From positions 496,001-560,000 of the forward strand of contig JAWPGT010000013.1 of assembly GCA_034638255.1 (NCBI GenBank): a stretch of DNA of 64,000 nucleotides, given 5' to 3'. The DNA is from Coprinus comatus. Taxonomy: Eukaryota > Basidiomycota > Agaricomycetes > Agaricales > Agaricaceae. The notes beneath the pieces are model-generated. The model was not told the origin of the DNA. It saw only the letters and a list, made by a program, of their open reading frames with translations, and ran no database searches. The position numbers were made by a program, and so were the translations under genes. Below are positions 33,499-44,151 of this stretch, piece after piece; positions within the stretch are counted from its first letter, which is position 1, and the number at the start of each line of letters is the position of its first letter.

Positions 33499-36210
33499 AT
33501 GTCAACTCCTATATCTTCAGATACTTGGATCTCATCCATACGACCAAGTTGCAACAAAAAAGAGGGCTGGATTGATTTGGTGCGTACTGTGGCCTCATGA
33601 AACTAGTACATGTGGTTTATTCTGTGGCAATTTTCTGACTTTGAGATCATAGCCGAGCTCAGACTCGACCATATATCCCATCGGTGCTCGTTCCCGCCTC
33701 ACTACATTCTCTGACCGGGTACGCCTATCCACCCACGCCATATCATATCATACATATATGAGGAATGTTTCCAGTATTCGTTATCGCACAACCCATTAGA
33801 TTGGGGACTGGATTTATCACCAGATAACATTGAAGAGGATGACGCACTGCATTTTCAGGCTGTCAAGATAAAACCGAAGAAAAGGAGGTGCTGTCCACTC
33901 TCACAACGTGGTTTCGGAAATGTCGGGTGTTTATTCATCGTGGTCTTCGGTTTATTAGCACTGTTGTAAGTGTCAGAAATTTTGCTACAAATTTGGGAGT
34001 TTGGAATTGAGCCTAACGTCATCACATTTTTGGGGCCAAAGTATTGCTTGGCCCGTCATGACTGCTGTTAGCCAGAGACCATGGAGGACGAACGGAGCTT
34101 TTAATATTGGAGGAATTAATGCATCTGGGCAGGTAATTATCAATTCGACTATGAGAAATGACAGGTGTATTGAATTTGTGATAGATACCCGTTATGCCGG
34201 GGAATTTTGGTCTGATAGACCGTGATACCCCTGTAGAAGCATACACGAAGCCTTCATGGAACGATCCCACAAAAACGATGCAGTTGGTTTTCTCTGATGA
34301 ATTTAATGTTGATGGTCGAACATTCTACCCCGGAGAAGACCCTTATTGGGAGGCAGTGGATTTGCATTATTGGGTACGCTCAGGTTACATTTCAAATATT
34401 ACAGAATGAAACTAAACGATAGGAGTACAGGCTACTAATAACATGGAATGGTATGACCCAGAGGCAATCACAACAGAGAGTGGATCGTTGGTCATAACTC
34501 TCTCGCAAAAGGAGACTCACGACTTGCACTATGAAGGCGGTGTGTTATGTTGACTCCACCTCTCCTGTCCACACTTTCTGATCAGAACTCTCCTTGCTCA
34601 TAATTAACTCTGGGTCGTTAAATCAGGTCTCCTGTCTACTTGGTAAGATTTATTTTTCTTGGAAACTGCTTGGCACCCGAGCTTAAAGCTTACTGCTCGC
34701 TTCCTGTGTCAGGAATAAATTTTGTTTTACAGGTGGTTACTTCGAAGCCAATGTACAACTACCAGGACCAAATAATGTTGTCGGTTTGTGGCCCGCCGTA
34801 TGGGCAATGGGAAACCTAGGAAGAGCTGGATATGGCGCATCATTGGAAGGAATGGTACGTACCCAGTGTACATCCAATTTTATCCTACTTTTTTCGCAGC
34901 CCCAAAAGCTAAAATATCCTTTTGGCTTTAACCCCGGTACTCTCATGTCGACACCTGTAATAATCACTAACACTCCACTCCATCTTGTTATGTAGTGGCC
35001 TTACACATATGATAGTTGTGACATTGGTACAGTGGCAAACCAAACGATAAATGGGCTCCCCGTAGCTGCTACTGTCGGTGGTGATCGTAGACGTGATGGA
35101 ATCCTGTCATACTTGCCTGGTCAGAGATTATCAAGATGTACTTGCGATGGAGAACCACATCCTGGACCTCGACATTCAAATGACGGCACCTTTGTTGGGA
35201 GGGCGGCTCCTGAGATTGATGTTTTTGAAGCACAGGTAAATAAAACTTTGGAGGGAAAGTTTTTTTGATGCTCATACACCCCGTATAGGTAGATCGAAAT
35301 ACGTTTATAGGAGATGTTTCACAATCTGCGCAGTGGGCGGTACGTGTCCAGCCTCAGTTGACATTGATGATTAGTTGTATGGTTGCTAATTGTGATTTAC
35401 GAATAGCCTTTCAATCACCAATACACATGGGGAAACACTTCAGATAATATGATTATCTATGATCCAGTGACTAGTAGGGGAAATACGTTCGTAGGTAGTG
35501 CAACACAACAAGCGACTTCGGTTACGACCACTACGGATCCTGCCTGTTATGAGTTGAATGGAGGATGTTTTTCTGTTTATGGCTTCGAGGTAAATATTCA
35601 ATTCAGTCCACCTGATCCATGAAGGCTCATTGTAGTTGCAGTATAAACCAGGATTCGATGATGGGGTAATTATCAACTTTCGATTACGGTGACTATAATT
35701 CATCTCACTATTCATTTTAGTATATTACCTGGGTGGCAAACGGGAGGGCTTCCTGGACACTTAGAGGGACTGGAATGGGACCTGATCCATTAGTCGAGAT
35801 ATCTGCGAGACCTGTTCCTCAAGAGCCAATGGTATGTCTTTCGTATTATCTTTGCTTGAACGTGTCAATGCTAATGAGAACACTTTTTTTTACAGTATCT
35901 TATTGTTAACCTCGGGATGTCGACAAACTTCGGACCAGTTGATCTGGTCAATATGCCGTTCCCTGTACATATGCGAGTGGATTACATCCGCGTTTATCAA
36001 CCAGAAGATTCTGTTAATGTTGGTTGCGACCCTATAGATTTCCCTACGGAAGAGTATATCAATCAGTAAGTGTTCTCATTCATACGCTAAAAACAAGGTT
36101 TCTTACATTTGTACAGATATATTGAAGCTTATACGAATCCAAATCTTACAACCTGGGTGGGGGATTATCAACAACCTTGGCCGAAAAACTCGTTTCTTGG
36201 ACAATGCTGA
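33499..36210 (+). CDS. Kre6/Skn1-type beta-1,6-glucan synthesis protein (GH16)
   Basis: A type II membrane protein of the secretory path needed for beta-1,6-glucan in the fungal wall. A short polar cytosolic N-terminus starting at 33499 is followed by one TM anchor (GCLFIVVFGLLALLFIAWPV). The lumenal GH16 domain shows MQLVFSDEFNVDGRTFYPGE, GGYFEANVQLPG, GLWPAVWAMGNLGRAGYGAS, WPYTYDSCDIGT, GQRLSRCTCDGEPHPGP and the catalytic motif EIDVFEAQ (E-x-D-x-x-E). It ends with YLIVNLGMSTNFG and MRVDYIRVYQ; the stop at 36210 follows SFLGQC. At least thirteen exons. The order of motifs and length match the family, and all catalytic residues are present. It is tail-to-tail with a CBM1 gene 234 bp away. Confidence 0.94.
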
Positions 36211-36443
36211 ATATTTTTAACTGTCTTGTCAATATATCTTCTTGCTTATACACAACGCTCTTTCTAATGCTCTTTTTTTGCGTAGTGATAGATTTCCGGA
36301 CAATTTATTTACGCACATATGTATATGCCAAGATATTTTTTAACATGTAGACTACTTTGTATATACACGAACTTGAAACTTTCTCCAAAATATGACGCTC
36401 ATTCTACATTTATCCCTTTCTTAGTGCCCCTTTAATTATCCGT

Positions 36444-37265
36444 TCAACACAAACAGGGCAAATGCATTGTTACAAGCGTACAACTAACACCAGAAGGTGT
36501 ATCGTTACCCGTCTGCAAGTACACATCATAGAAATTTGAATTGCTAGCGGGACAAGCAATAAAGTTTAGTTGTCGAGGAGAAGTGGTAATGATAGTGTCG
36601 CCTTCCAAGCCCCAATTAGTCGTAGTTGCCGTTGCATCCAAAGTGAGAGGTTTATAAGAAGTGGAAGCACTGTTGTTGACATTCAAATACAACTTGCTAC
36701 CGTTCGATTGATTCAAGGCGATTGAGCCAGCAATGATGAAGCGTCCAGATGACGATTCGGGCCCGAGTTGAGGTTTACCGCCTGAAAAGACGAGCTAGAG
36801 CATGAGGTTGAGGAGGCAGTTGGATATAACCTACCATTACTCTGTAGGTAGAAATGGAAGACGGGGCTTTGTACAGTACGGATTTGAGAGCCAGTGGGGG
36901 CTGGCCCGGAGCTTGTTGTAGTTGGTGTAGTGGAAGACTGGGAGGTAGTAGAAGTGGTGGCGGTGGTGGCCGATCCAGGTAGACATTGCGAGTAATCTGT
37001 GGTGACGGTGGGTTACATTTTGTAAGGGAGCAAATGAACCAACTCACATTGATTACTGAATGTACAGGTGTAACCTGATACACATGTCGTTGGGCCAGTC
37101 CTGTCGATTGGAGGGTAAGATGAAAAGAGCAATGGTGGTAATGGATGCGAGCCAGAATCACCATCCTTGGCCACCACACTGGCCCCAGGCCGGAGCTTGA
37201 GATTGGGCGCTGACTCCAAGAACGAAGGCAAGAATCGATGCCGCCACAAAGGTGAAGAAATGCAT
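36444..37265 (-). CDS. Secreted CBM1 (cellulose-binding) protein with unclassified C-terminal domain
   Basis: The start at 37265 gives a signal peptide (MHFFTFVAASILAFVLGVSA). Directly after it comes a fungal family 1 carbohydrate-binding module: PAWGQCGGQGWTGPTTC, then GYTCTFSNQ and YSQCLPG, with the usual aromatic and cysteine positions. Introns split it at the W of QGW and after SNQ. A T/S-rich linker of about 35 residues follows, then a domain of about 130 residues ending DVYLQTGNDTPSGVSC and MHLPCLC at the stop (36444). No hydrolase motif is visible. Similar CBM1 plus PCLC-ending proteins are common small secreted proteins in wood and litter fungi; their activity is not known to me. Divergent from the chitinase. 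Confidence 0.88.
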
Positions 37266-37513
37266 GCTAGCAGATGGCTGAGATCCCAGGTGTGGTGTGT
37301 TTTATATGGACATCGGATATCGGGGTATACTTGGACTGTCCTCGCTAGCAGTGACTGTGAACGGTGGAAGAAGCTCGGACGTTGAGTGATCATATGAGAA
37401 GAAGCATGGTAGGAAGCCACTGGGTGTGTTGAGGCGTAGTGGATATGTTCAGGGGCAGTGGGTACTTGGAGTGGCTGTCCAGTGATGTCAACCTTATAAG
37501 CGACGCCCATCCC
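37266..37513. promoter_or_regulatory. Shared divergent promoter of CBM1 protein and chitinase
   Basis: 248 bp between the two start codons. The genes encode a cellulose-binding secreted protein and a GH18 chitinase, so coordinated expression is plausible but not shown. No binding site is claimed. Confidence 0.4.
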
Positions 37514-39225
37514 ATGGCTTCTGACTATCAACCTCTCTCAACTTCAGATTCTCCGGACGAATCTACTGACAGACTAAATTCCCAGCACATACCTGCCTGG
37601 TACTCCAAATACAGAAGACCACTCCTACTAGTTTTCGCATTTTTCATCCTAGCATATACTTCTTTCAAGGCCGGCCAGTGGTCAGCCAGCATACAACCAT
37701 CTCCATCTTTGCCCAACGAACAAGAACCTACTACCGCACATCCCTCGACACCAGAACCGACAGCCATGACAGGAAAATACAGCGTTGGATGGTGAGTCTG
37801 CTCAACAATCGCTCTACAAGCTTATGCTCATCAACTGCATTTAGCTTTACTAACTGGTAGCTATTCCGCAGCCTTAGCTTTGATCTGATGTTGAATATAT
37901 TCCGACAGGGGTATTTATGGCCGCAAATATCCTCCCTCATTAATTCCCGTCCAAGACCTCACGTGTGTCATCCCCAGTTTATCCGACGATTTAGAATTGT
38001 TAACTTTTCAATAGACACATACTATACGCTTTCGCCAACATCAGGCCCGATACTGGCGAAGTCTACTTGTCAGACCTTTGGGCTGACCAAGATATTCACT
38101 ACCCCGGCGACTCTTGGAACGACAGCGGCACCAACCTTTACGGAAACTTTAAAGCAATCTACAAACTCAAGAAAGCCAACAGACATCTCAAGGTGCTTCT
38201 CAGCATCGGTGGTTGGACATACTCGCCTTCTATCCACCCCGTTGTCGTCAACCCCGCTGCACGCGCCAACTTTGTAGATTCCGCCGTCAAGTTGTTGGAA
38301 GACTACGGCCTTGATGGTTTGGATGTCGATTATGAGTACCCTTCCAATGACCAGGAAGCCCAGGGTTATGTATGCCTTTTGCAGGAACTCAGAGCTGCTT
38401 TGGATAAATGTGCCACCCAGAAACAACCTGATACCCGCTTCCTTCTCACTGTGCGTACTTGTATGCATATATCTATGACCTAACTGAACATTTTCAATTC
38501 CAATAGATTGCAGCACCCTGCGGTCCTGAAAATTATAAGAAATTACATGTAGCCGAAATGGATAAATCTCTCGACTTCTGGAATCTCATGGCTTACGATT
38601 TCTGTATGTACAATCTACCCTTTACATGTCCCGTCTGACTGTCAACTCTAGCGGGATCTTGGGACAACGCCGCCAATAACCAAGCGAATATTTACGGACC
38701 TCCAATCAACGCTAATGATGCTATTCAGTTCTATAACTCCAACGGCGTTGCACACTCAAAACTTATACTTGGTGTCCCTCTCTATGGGCGCTCTTTTACC
38801 AACACCAGGGTCCTGGGCAATCTTTTTCTGGCGTTGGTCCTGGAACCTGGGAATCAGGTGTTTATGACTACCGCGTCCTTCCCCTTCCTGGTTCATATGT
38901 CTATCGTGATGAGAGTCTTATCGCAAGCTGGACATACGATCCCGACAGAAAGGAAATGGTTAGTTTTGATAACGAAGAGGTGGCCAAGTGGAAGGGCCAG
39001 TATATCAAGAATCGGGGACTAGGTGGTAGTATGTTCTGGGAGTTGAGTGGAGACAAGGGAGCACCCCGGGACGGTATGGAAGGTGGATTTGGGAAGGAGC
39101 TTCAGCCTGGCAAGAGCCTTGTTAAGATCGTGAAGGATGCTATGGGTGGGATATCCAACACCAACAATTGCTTACAATATAACGGAAGCAAGTTTGATAA
39201 TATGCGGAAAGGAATGCCTTCTTAA
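37514..39225 (+). CDS. Membrane-anchored GH18 chitinase, frame broken by one base
   Basis: Hydrolyses chitin beta-1,4 links. The start at 37514 gives a cytosolic head and one TM anchor ([19 protein letters not shown]), then a linker rich in P, T and E. The GH18 barrel follows: [30 protein letters not shown], the catalytic [15 protein letters not shown] (D-x-x-D-x-D-x-E complete), [21 protein letters not shown] and [12 protein letters not shown]. The stop is at 39225. At about 38805 the frame must shift by one base: upstream reads YGRSFTNT, downstream only the other frame gives [17 protein letters not shown], which is the expected family sequence. No intron fits. Either a real disabling deletion or a base missing in the assembly (CC where CCC is expected). 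As read, the protein would lose its last third, including the substrate-binding tryptophan of MFWE. Confidence 0.9.
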
Positions 39226-39406
39226 TCCGCATGGACACCGTAGTCTAGATAATTAGACATCTCTTGAACATTGTAGCATATATCACAATTTAATCAATAC
39301 TGGCGTTACGAACAAGCTCCATACATTCAGGAAAGAGAACAAATATAATATACACAAAGATAGACCAACCAGAAAACAGTAGACTCAAACCCAAGTTTCA
39401 ATTGTT

Positions 39407-40276
39407 TCATTGATCGGGAATAGGTTGGTATGCCCTGTTTCCGGCGGCCCAACGGTGTCCGTAGTCAGCTGATAAACCAGTGGTTACTACGCCGATAACG
39501 ACGAGAATGCCAAATGTCCATGAAACAATGTTAAGAACATAACCGACACCTAGGAGGGATTCAGAATAATCCATTAAGTCAGATTGAAAAAAAAAAAAAA
39601 AAAAAAGAGAACGTACCAGGGCGAGCTTGCTCAAAGTAAGGTGAAGTACTATATGCATCTGTAACGATTGCGAAGGCAACCAACTGGCAGAGCGCTACAA
39701 CGAGGTCGGAAATGAGCATTCCGAACAATCCATCAAGAAAAAGAACAAAACCTTGAAGTAAAATCAACCCAGCACAAGCTCTCCAAATCCTTCTCCTTCT
39801 TGTATGTGCCGTAACTCCAACCAAAACAGCAAGTAAACTAACAATTCCAAACCCAATCCCTAATTCATCAACATATTTGGCACTTGTCCAAGCAGCACAG
39901 AACATTCTATTAGTATCTTCGCATTTCTCGGTATCGCTTTTAGGGAACTTTCGACATTCATAGCTTCCATAAGTTATTTCACTACCGTTGCCAGTTGGGA
40001 CACGAGTAATGCTTCGGGTACATGCAGTGGATAAACCGTAAGTCGTAGTAACTCTGGTATGCAGGATTTCAGGAGATTTTACGACGAGCCTGCGTACACG
40101 TTCGATTAATATGGGCTATTGAGTCAATGGGTTAGACTAACCAATCCACTCTGTGTGAGGAAATGATGTTCTGTTTGAAATGTTCAATTCACCATCGTTC
40201 GCAAAGGTACGACACATACCAATGTCAGAATCGCAACTGCAAAGATGAAAGTAACAACATATGAAGTTATTCTCAT
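39407..40276 (-). CDS. Four-TM fungal membrane protein of unknown function
   Basis: The start at 40276 opens with a hydrophobic segment (YVVTFIFAVAILTLV). A cysteine-containing extracytosolic loop (ECRKFPKSDTEKCED region) and three more TM segments follow: ELGIGFGIVSLLAVLVGV, LILLQGFVLFLDGLFGMLIS to VVALCQLVAFAIV, and VLNIVSWTFGILVVIGVV. The stop is at 39407. The layout (TM, loop with paired cysteines, three TMs) resembles claudin/SUR7-like orphan families common in mushrooms, but no signature lets me assign it. One intron contains a run of 20 A at 39587-39606. Confidence 0.65.
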
Positions 40277-40404
40277 TTTGTGGCGATGGGCTACGATGAC
40301 CGTTTGAGTTCTCAATTAAGTGTTGGATGAGTGCTGGTGCGCACGAACCCCGTGGTAGAGTTCATGACATCATCAATCAATCAGAGCTGTTTTGGAAAAA
40401 ATAA

Positions 40405-40486
40405 TGTCCCAGGGAGGATTCGAACTTCCGGCTTCTCGGAGCAGTGAAACCACAACGAGATGATTTAACCACTAATCGACAAGGAC
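40405..40486 (-). tRNA. tRNA-His (anticodon GTG) with a 10-nt intron
   Basis: Read on the minus strand: acceptor GTCCTTG pairs with CTGGGAC (one U-U mismatch, one G-U); D stem GATT/AATC around AGTGGTTA; anticodon stem TCTCG/CGAGA; T arm GGAAG TTCGAAT CCTCC (one A-C mismatch). The anticodon loop reads TTGTGG, then ten extra bases, then C. After removal of the insert it is TTGTGGC, the loop of eukaryotic tRNA-His, with the intron at the canonical place after base 37. The discriminator base is A. The two stem mismatches leave some chance that it is a decaying copy. Confidence 0.75.
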
Positions 40487-40548
40487 TTGTCAATTGGGTA
40501 CTGTTAAATATTGATAGGGCGCTTGTGAAAAATATCGAAATAAATGTC

Positions 40549-40557
40549 TGAGCTTTT
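40549..40557. repeat. Target-site duplication, left copy
   Basis: TGAGCTTTT at the poly-T border of the LINE. The last four T overlap the tail, so its true length could be five to nine bases. Confidence 0.65.
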
Positions 40558-41229
40558 TTTTTTTTTTTTTTTTTTTTTGGTGGAGCGTGGGGCACATTCT
40601 ACTGACCATGTCAGCTCCTGTGCTTAGCTTAATGCAACGTTTACGTTGTCCACCCCCGGGGAAATGCATTACGCACGCCAGGGGCAGTGTGGGACTCCGC
40701 TAACCGTGGTCTTCGATGGGGATCGGTTGGTTAAGTCGTATACCCACTAAAACCCCGGGTCTCTTGTACCAGTCTTGAGGGAGGTTTTCCTCGTTAACTA
40801 AAGTTCCTTGCCATGTTTTTCTTACCAGGCTTGGTTTGATTGCTTTCGCCTTGAATCTCTTGACGTTTTGTGGCTATACAGTCATTTTTTATTCGTTTAT
40901 TGAGTTTGGTCTTGATTTTGGCTCGGATTTCTTGTGTTTTGGGCCATTTTGCCTCTTCGTTTTCATGCTCTATAACTCTGGTACATCTTGTAGTCCATAT
41001 CACGTACGCTGTTTCAGCTATTAGTATTTGCCATAGTCTTGATTTACCGGCATTAATTCTACCTTGTTCGTTTTTCATGACTGTTGTTGCGCATCCTAAT
41101 ATTTCGCCTAGTTCTGGCTTTCTCCATGGGTAGGTCCTTTCTGTTCCCCATATCTCTTTTGCTGCTTCCCACGCTTCTTCCTGTCCTGGTATTTCACATC
41201 TTGTTAGAATGTGTTCCATGTCTTGTCTA
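40554..41229 (-). mobile_element. 5'-truncated non-LTR retrotransposon (LINE) copy
   Basis: Read on the minus strand, the element starts inside a reverse-transcriptase-associated C-terminal region (MEHILTRCEIPG, the H/C zinc-type motif after the RNase H area of fungal LINEs). It continues as open frame to a stop at 40794, then a GC-rich 3' untranslated part, and ends in 25 A (T run 40554-40578 on the plus strand). The end-to-end layout (5' truncation, poly-A tail, flanking short direct repeats) is diagnostic of target-primed reverse transcription. The frame is still open for 141 residues, so insertion was fairly recent. The reverse transcriptase core is absent from this copy. Confidence 0.85.
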
Positions 41230-41238
41230 TGAGCTTTT
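41230..41238. repeat. Target-site duplication, right copy
   Basis: TGAGCTTTT immediately beyond the truncated 5' end of the LINE, matching the left copy. Confidence 0.65.
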
Positions 41239-41464
41239 CATTGTATTAAATTCAGGATCACAAAAACATCGTCATGGGTATATTGTTCTTCGTGACGTTA
41301 GACTACATGGAACAAACTAGACATATCGTAGCGTATCCAGGAAAAAGACGATTATCAGCATTTCAACAAAGCGCTCTATTCATATTCTCAAGCTCTTGGT
41401 ACGCTTTGAACGACGTGAGGGTAATGTTCGGCTATCATCTACAAATAAGGTGGTGCCCAAGCGT

Positions 41465-43821
41465 TCAGTAAACCTCATGTGTGAGATATTGCCCACATAC
41501 CGAGAATAGTTCAGGTGATCTATATTGCAATACTTGGGGATCTTCACCGAGGCCGACGAATCTACAGATTATGACAATTAGATATTTCTGCGGCAACGCA
41601 TCAAAGCCCAGTAGACACACATAGTAGAAACACCAGCTTCGATAGCGGACGACATGGTCATTGCTAGCTCTAGGATTAGTCGTTGAAAGGCAATAATAGT
41701 AAGAGACGTACAGCATTGAGCACCAATTAAAAAAGAGAATAATAGAAGGGGTGCAGTGTATTGACCATCAGCATTGTAGCTGGGAGCTGTAACTATATTG
41801 TGAAATGAGTAAGTTGATATATGAGGGGGATTAACCAAGGAGAATTAACATACATCGTACGTAGAGGTAAGCAAACAGAGAACATAGCATTCCAATACAG
41901 TATGATCCCCAAACGAGTGCTAGTTATGATTAGTTAGTTGCCTGTTGATATAGTTTTATAAAGACATACTCATGTTGACAAGTGAGTCATTAACAAGGGC
42001 ATCAATACCTCCAGAAGAGTTAAAACTTACTTTGGCCATTGAGGAATAGAGTAACATACCACGGTCCTTAAAGAGTCTCCAGGTGTCCTTTGCAGCGGCA
42101 ATGTATGGTTTACCGTACAAGGCTAGGTGTTCGGTTAGTTTGGTCATCAAGTGCAGTGGCAGAGCAGTACCAATTTCAATATAAGCGTATCTTTGGGAAA
42201 GGTTCGATTAATACCATGCACTTTTCGCATCTATGTGTATTTTACCTGTTGAAATATTCCACTAGACTCTGGATACATGATATGCAGAAAACTGCACAAC
42301 AAGCGAGGCAAGCCTCCACCGCTACAAAAAATTGATGCAAATCTACAACTCTCAAGCAGAAGCCCACTTACGATTTCCTTCTTGGTTGGCCGCATTCCTT
42401 ACCGCCTCGAGAACGAGTCTAATCAAATCCAAAATGGTGACTATAAGTGATCCAAAGGCGATGGAACCCAGTGATAAGGTCGAGGCACGTCCAAAAGCAG
42501 ATGCAGTCGGATTCTTTGGCTAGGAAAAACTTTTGGGTTTGGAAGCATGAGAAAAGCTGATAATTGTACGGTACCATTTGACCTCCGTATGTTCCCTTAG
42601 GCCCGAAATAGTACCAACAACCATAAGGGCCTCCCGCACACGTAGCCAAGGCAACATTTCCAACTACTTGTGAGACCCAAAGGAAAGCGAATGTCTCAAA
42701 GAAGACGAGACCAGCAACCTTGCCTGATGAACAAGATGATCCAGTGCAAGCTGGAAGGAGTATGTCAAATCATACTCGTTACTTTTCCTGTGTATGGCCT
42801 AACTTACATGGATTACCTGGGGTCCATTTTGCATAGCTATAATAAAGCTGAGTTTCAAAAATTATGAGAAAAAAATGGGAGAACGAACGTAGCGATGACG
42901 GTGAACGTATACCAACTAAGTAAAAGGAGCATCATCAATCAATGACGTCAGTGGCAAATGGGGAAAATATATACATGGCCAAAGCAGCTTGAATTAGAAG
43001 AGAGGTGAACGCAACGGCATAAACGCTTATATGATGCTTTGAAATATCCATAACGACTCGTAACAACAAGGCGGCGAGAGGAATGCGTGACCTCATGCCC
43101 CAATATGCGAGCACCGATAGAACGGCAATGATAGTGAATACAATAGCACCCGCTGTGAATTATGTTAATCCGGTGAATGACGTCGAGTTGAAGTTGAATT
43201 TACAAGTATACCCAGTGATCCAGTAATAGACACAGATGCCGCTACACAGGAAAATCAGAGAAGTCGACAGTCAGGTTTTTTTTTGAGAACGTACATATTG
43301 AGCAAAATCGATAGTACCAATGTGATGTGCATAAGCCCCGTGGTGAAGGTTCGCGCAATCATGAGATAGACGACAGACAGGAGGATAGCAGCTGCGGTAA
43401 TTAGAAGTAATAGATACACGGTACTCCTGAAAAGAATGCATTCAAAATTACATTTCCACTGGGATGGAATGACATGTCTACCTGTTCAATGTGACGGCGG
43501 TTCCACTTTGGACACCAGTTTTACCCAATCCACCTCCAAGACCACCTTCTTTGATCCAGGTATTCAATGCAAAACCTGACAGAGCTGCATATCCCAGAAT
43601 CTACAATGTGTCAACAGCTTTTTCAGCGTAATAAAAGAGCCAATTACCGTAGCTATGAACAGCACAAGAATTATGGGATCGTTAATTCTCTTCTTGGGCT
43701 TGAACCTGCCATCATCGTATGGATTCTTGACATCTGCTGCATACATCATCGGGGCACTATCGTGCATCGGTTGGCCATAGTTAGGCGTAGGTCCTGGGTA
43801 GGGTGGTGCCTGGTAGGACAT
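41465..43821 (-). CDS. PNS1: Choline transporter-like (CTL/Pns1) membrane protein
   Basis: CTL-family proteins are multi-pass transporters of choline-type solutes; the yeast homologue is Pns1, whose own substrate is unsettled. The start at 43821 gives a cytosolic P/Y-rich head (MSYQAPPYPGPTPNYGQPM). After KKRINDPIILVLFIATVIG come around ten more TM segments. Family landmarks are NTWIKEGGLGGGLG, FFETFAFLWVSQVVGNVALA, WYYFGPKG, ASTLSLGSIAFGSLIVTILDLIR and the C-terminal GLGEDPQVLQYRSPELF before the stop at 41465. More than a dozen introns, several with weak acceptors. A homologue-guided model is needed for exact exon ends. It looks intact; the nearby LINE lies beyond its 3' end. Confidence 0.88.
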
Positions 43822-44151
43822 GGATGTTGGTTAACGCTAAGCCTGAGCCACAAGATGGTCATTGTGGCCTCCTCACAGCCTATTACGTAATGGTGATACA
43901 TACATACTTCATCCCTTACTTGTTTACGGTTGTATTTTTAGACTACACTCGGGAATTAGAACGATGAAGAACAATGAACTTTGTATCTCTGATCAACGTG
44001 TCTAACGCCGCTTTCTATTTCTGGACCAATGCAATTATTCGTATTCACTCAAACGTATATATGAGCATTACAGGACAAACATTAATAGCTCGTGAGCCCA
44101 AAGAACAAGAAAGGACGAAAGTAAAAATGGAGAAGGGCACACGAGCATTAA
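43822..44151. other. Intergenic, PNS1 promoter side
   Basis: Lies between the PNS1 start and the stop of the PP2C gene, both on the minus strand. No gene or repeat recognised. Confidence 0.5.

Noticed and set aside
39587..39606. A20 run as a second retroelement tail
   Set aside because: It lies in an intron of the four-TM protein gene, with no retroelement sequence or target duplication beside it.
40405..40600. tRNA-like sequence next to a long T run as a possible SINE
   Set aside because: On the tRNA strand the A-run lies upstream, not downstream, of the tRNA, and it is explained as the poly-A tail of the LINE.
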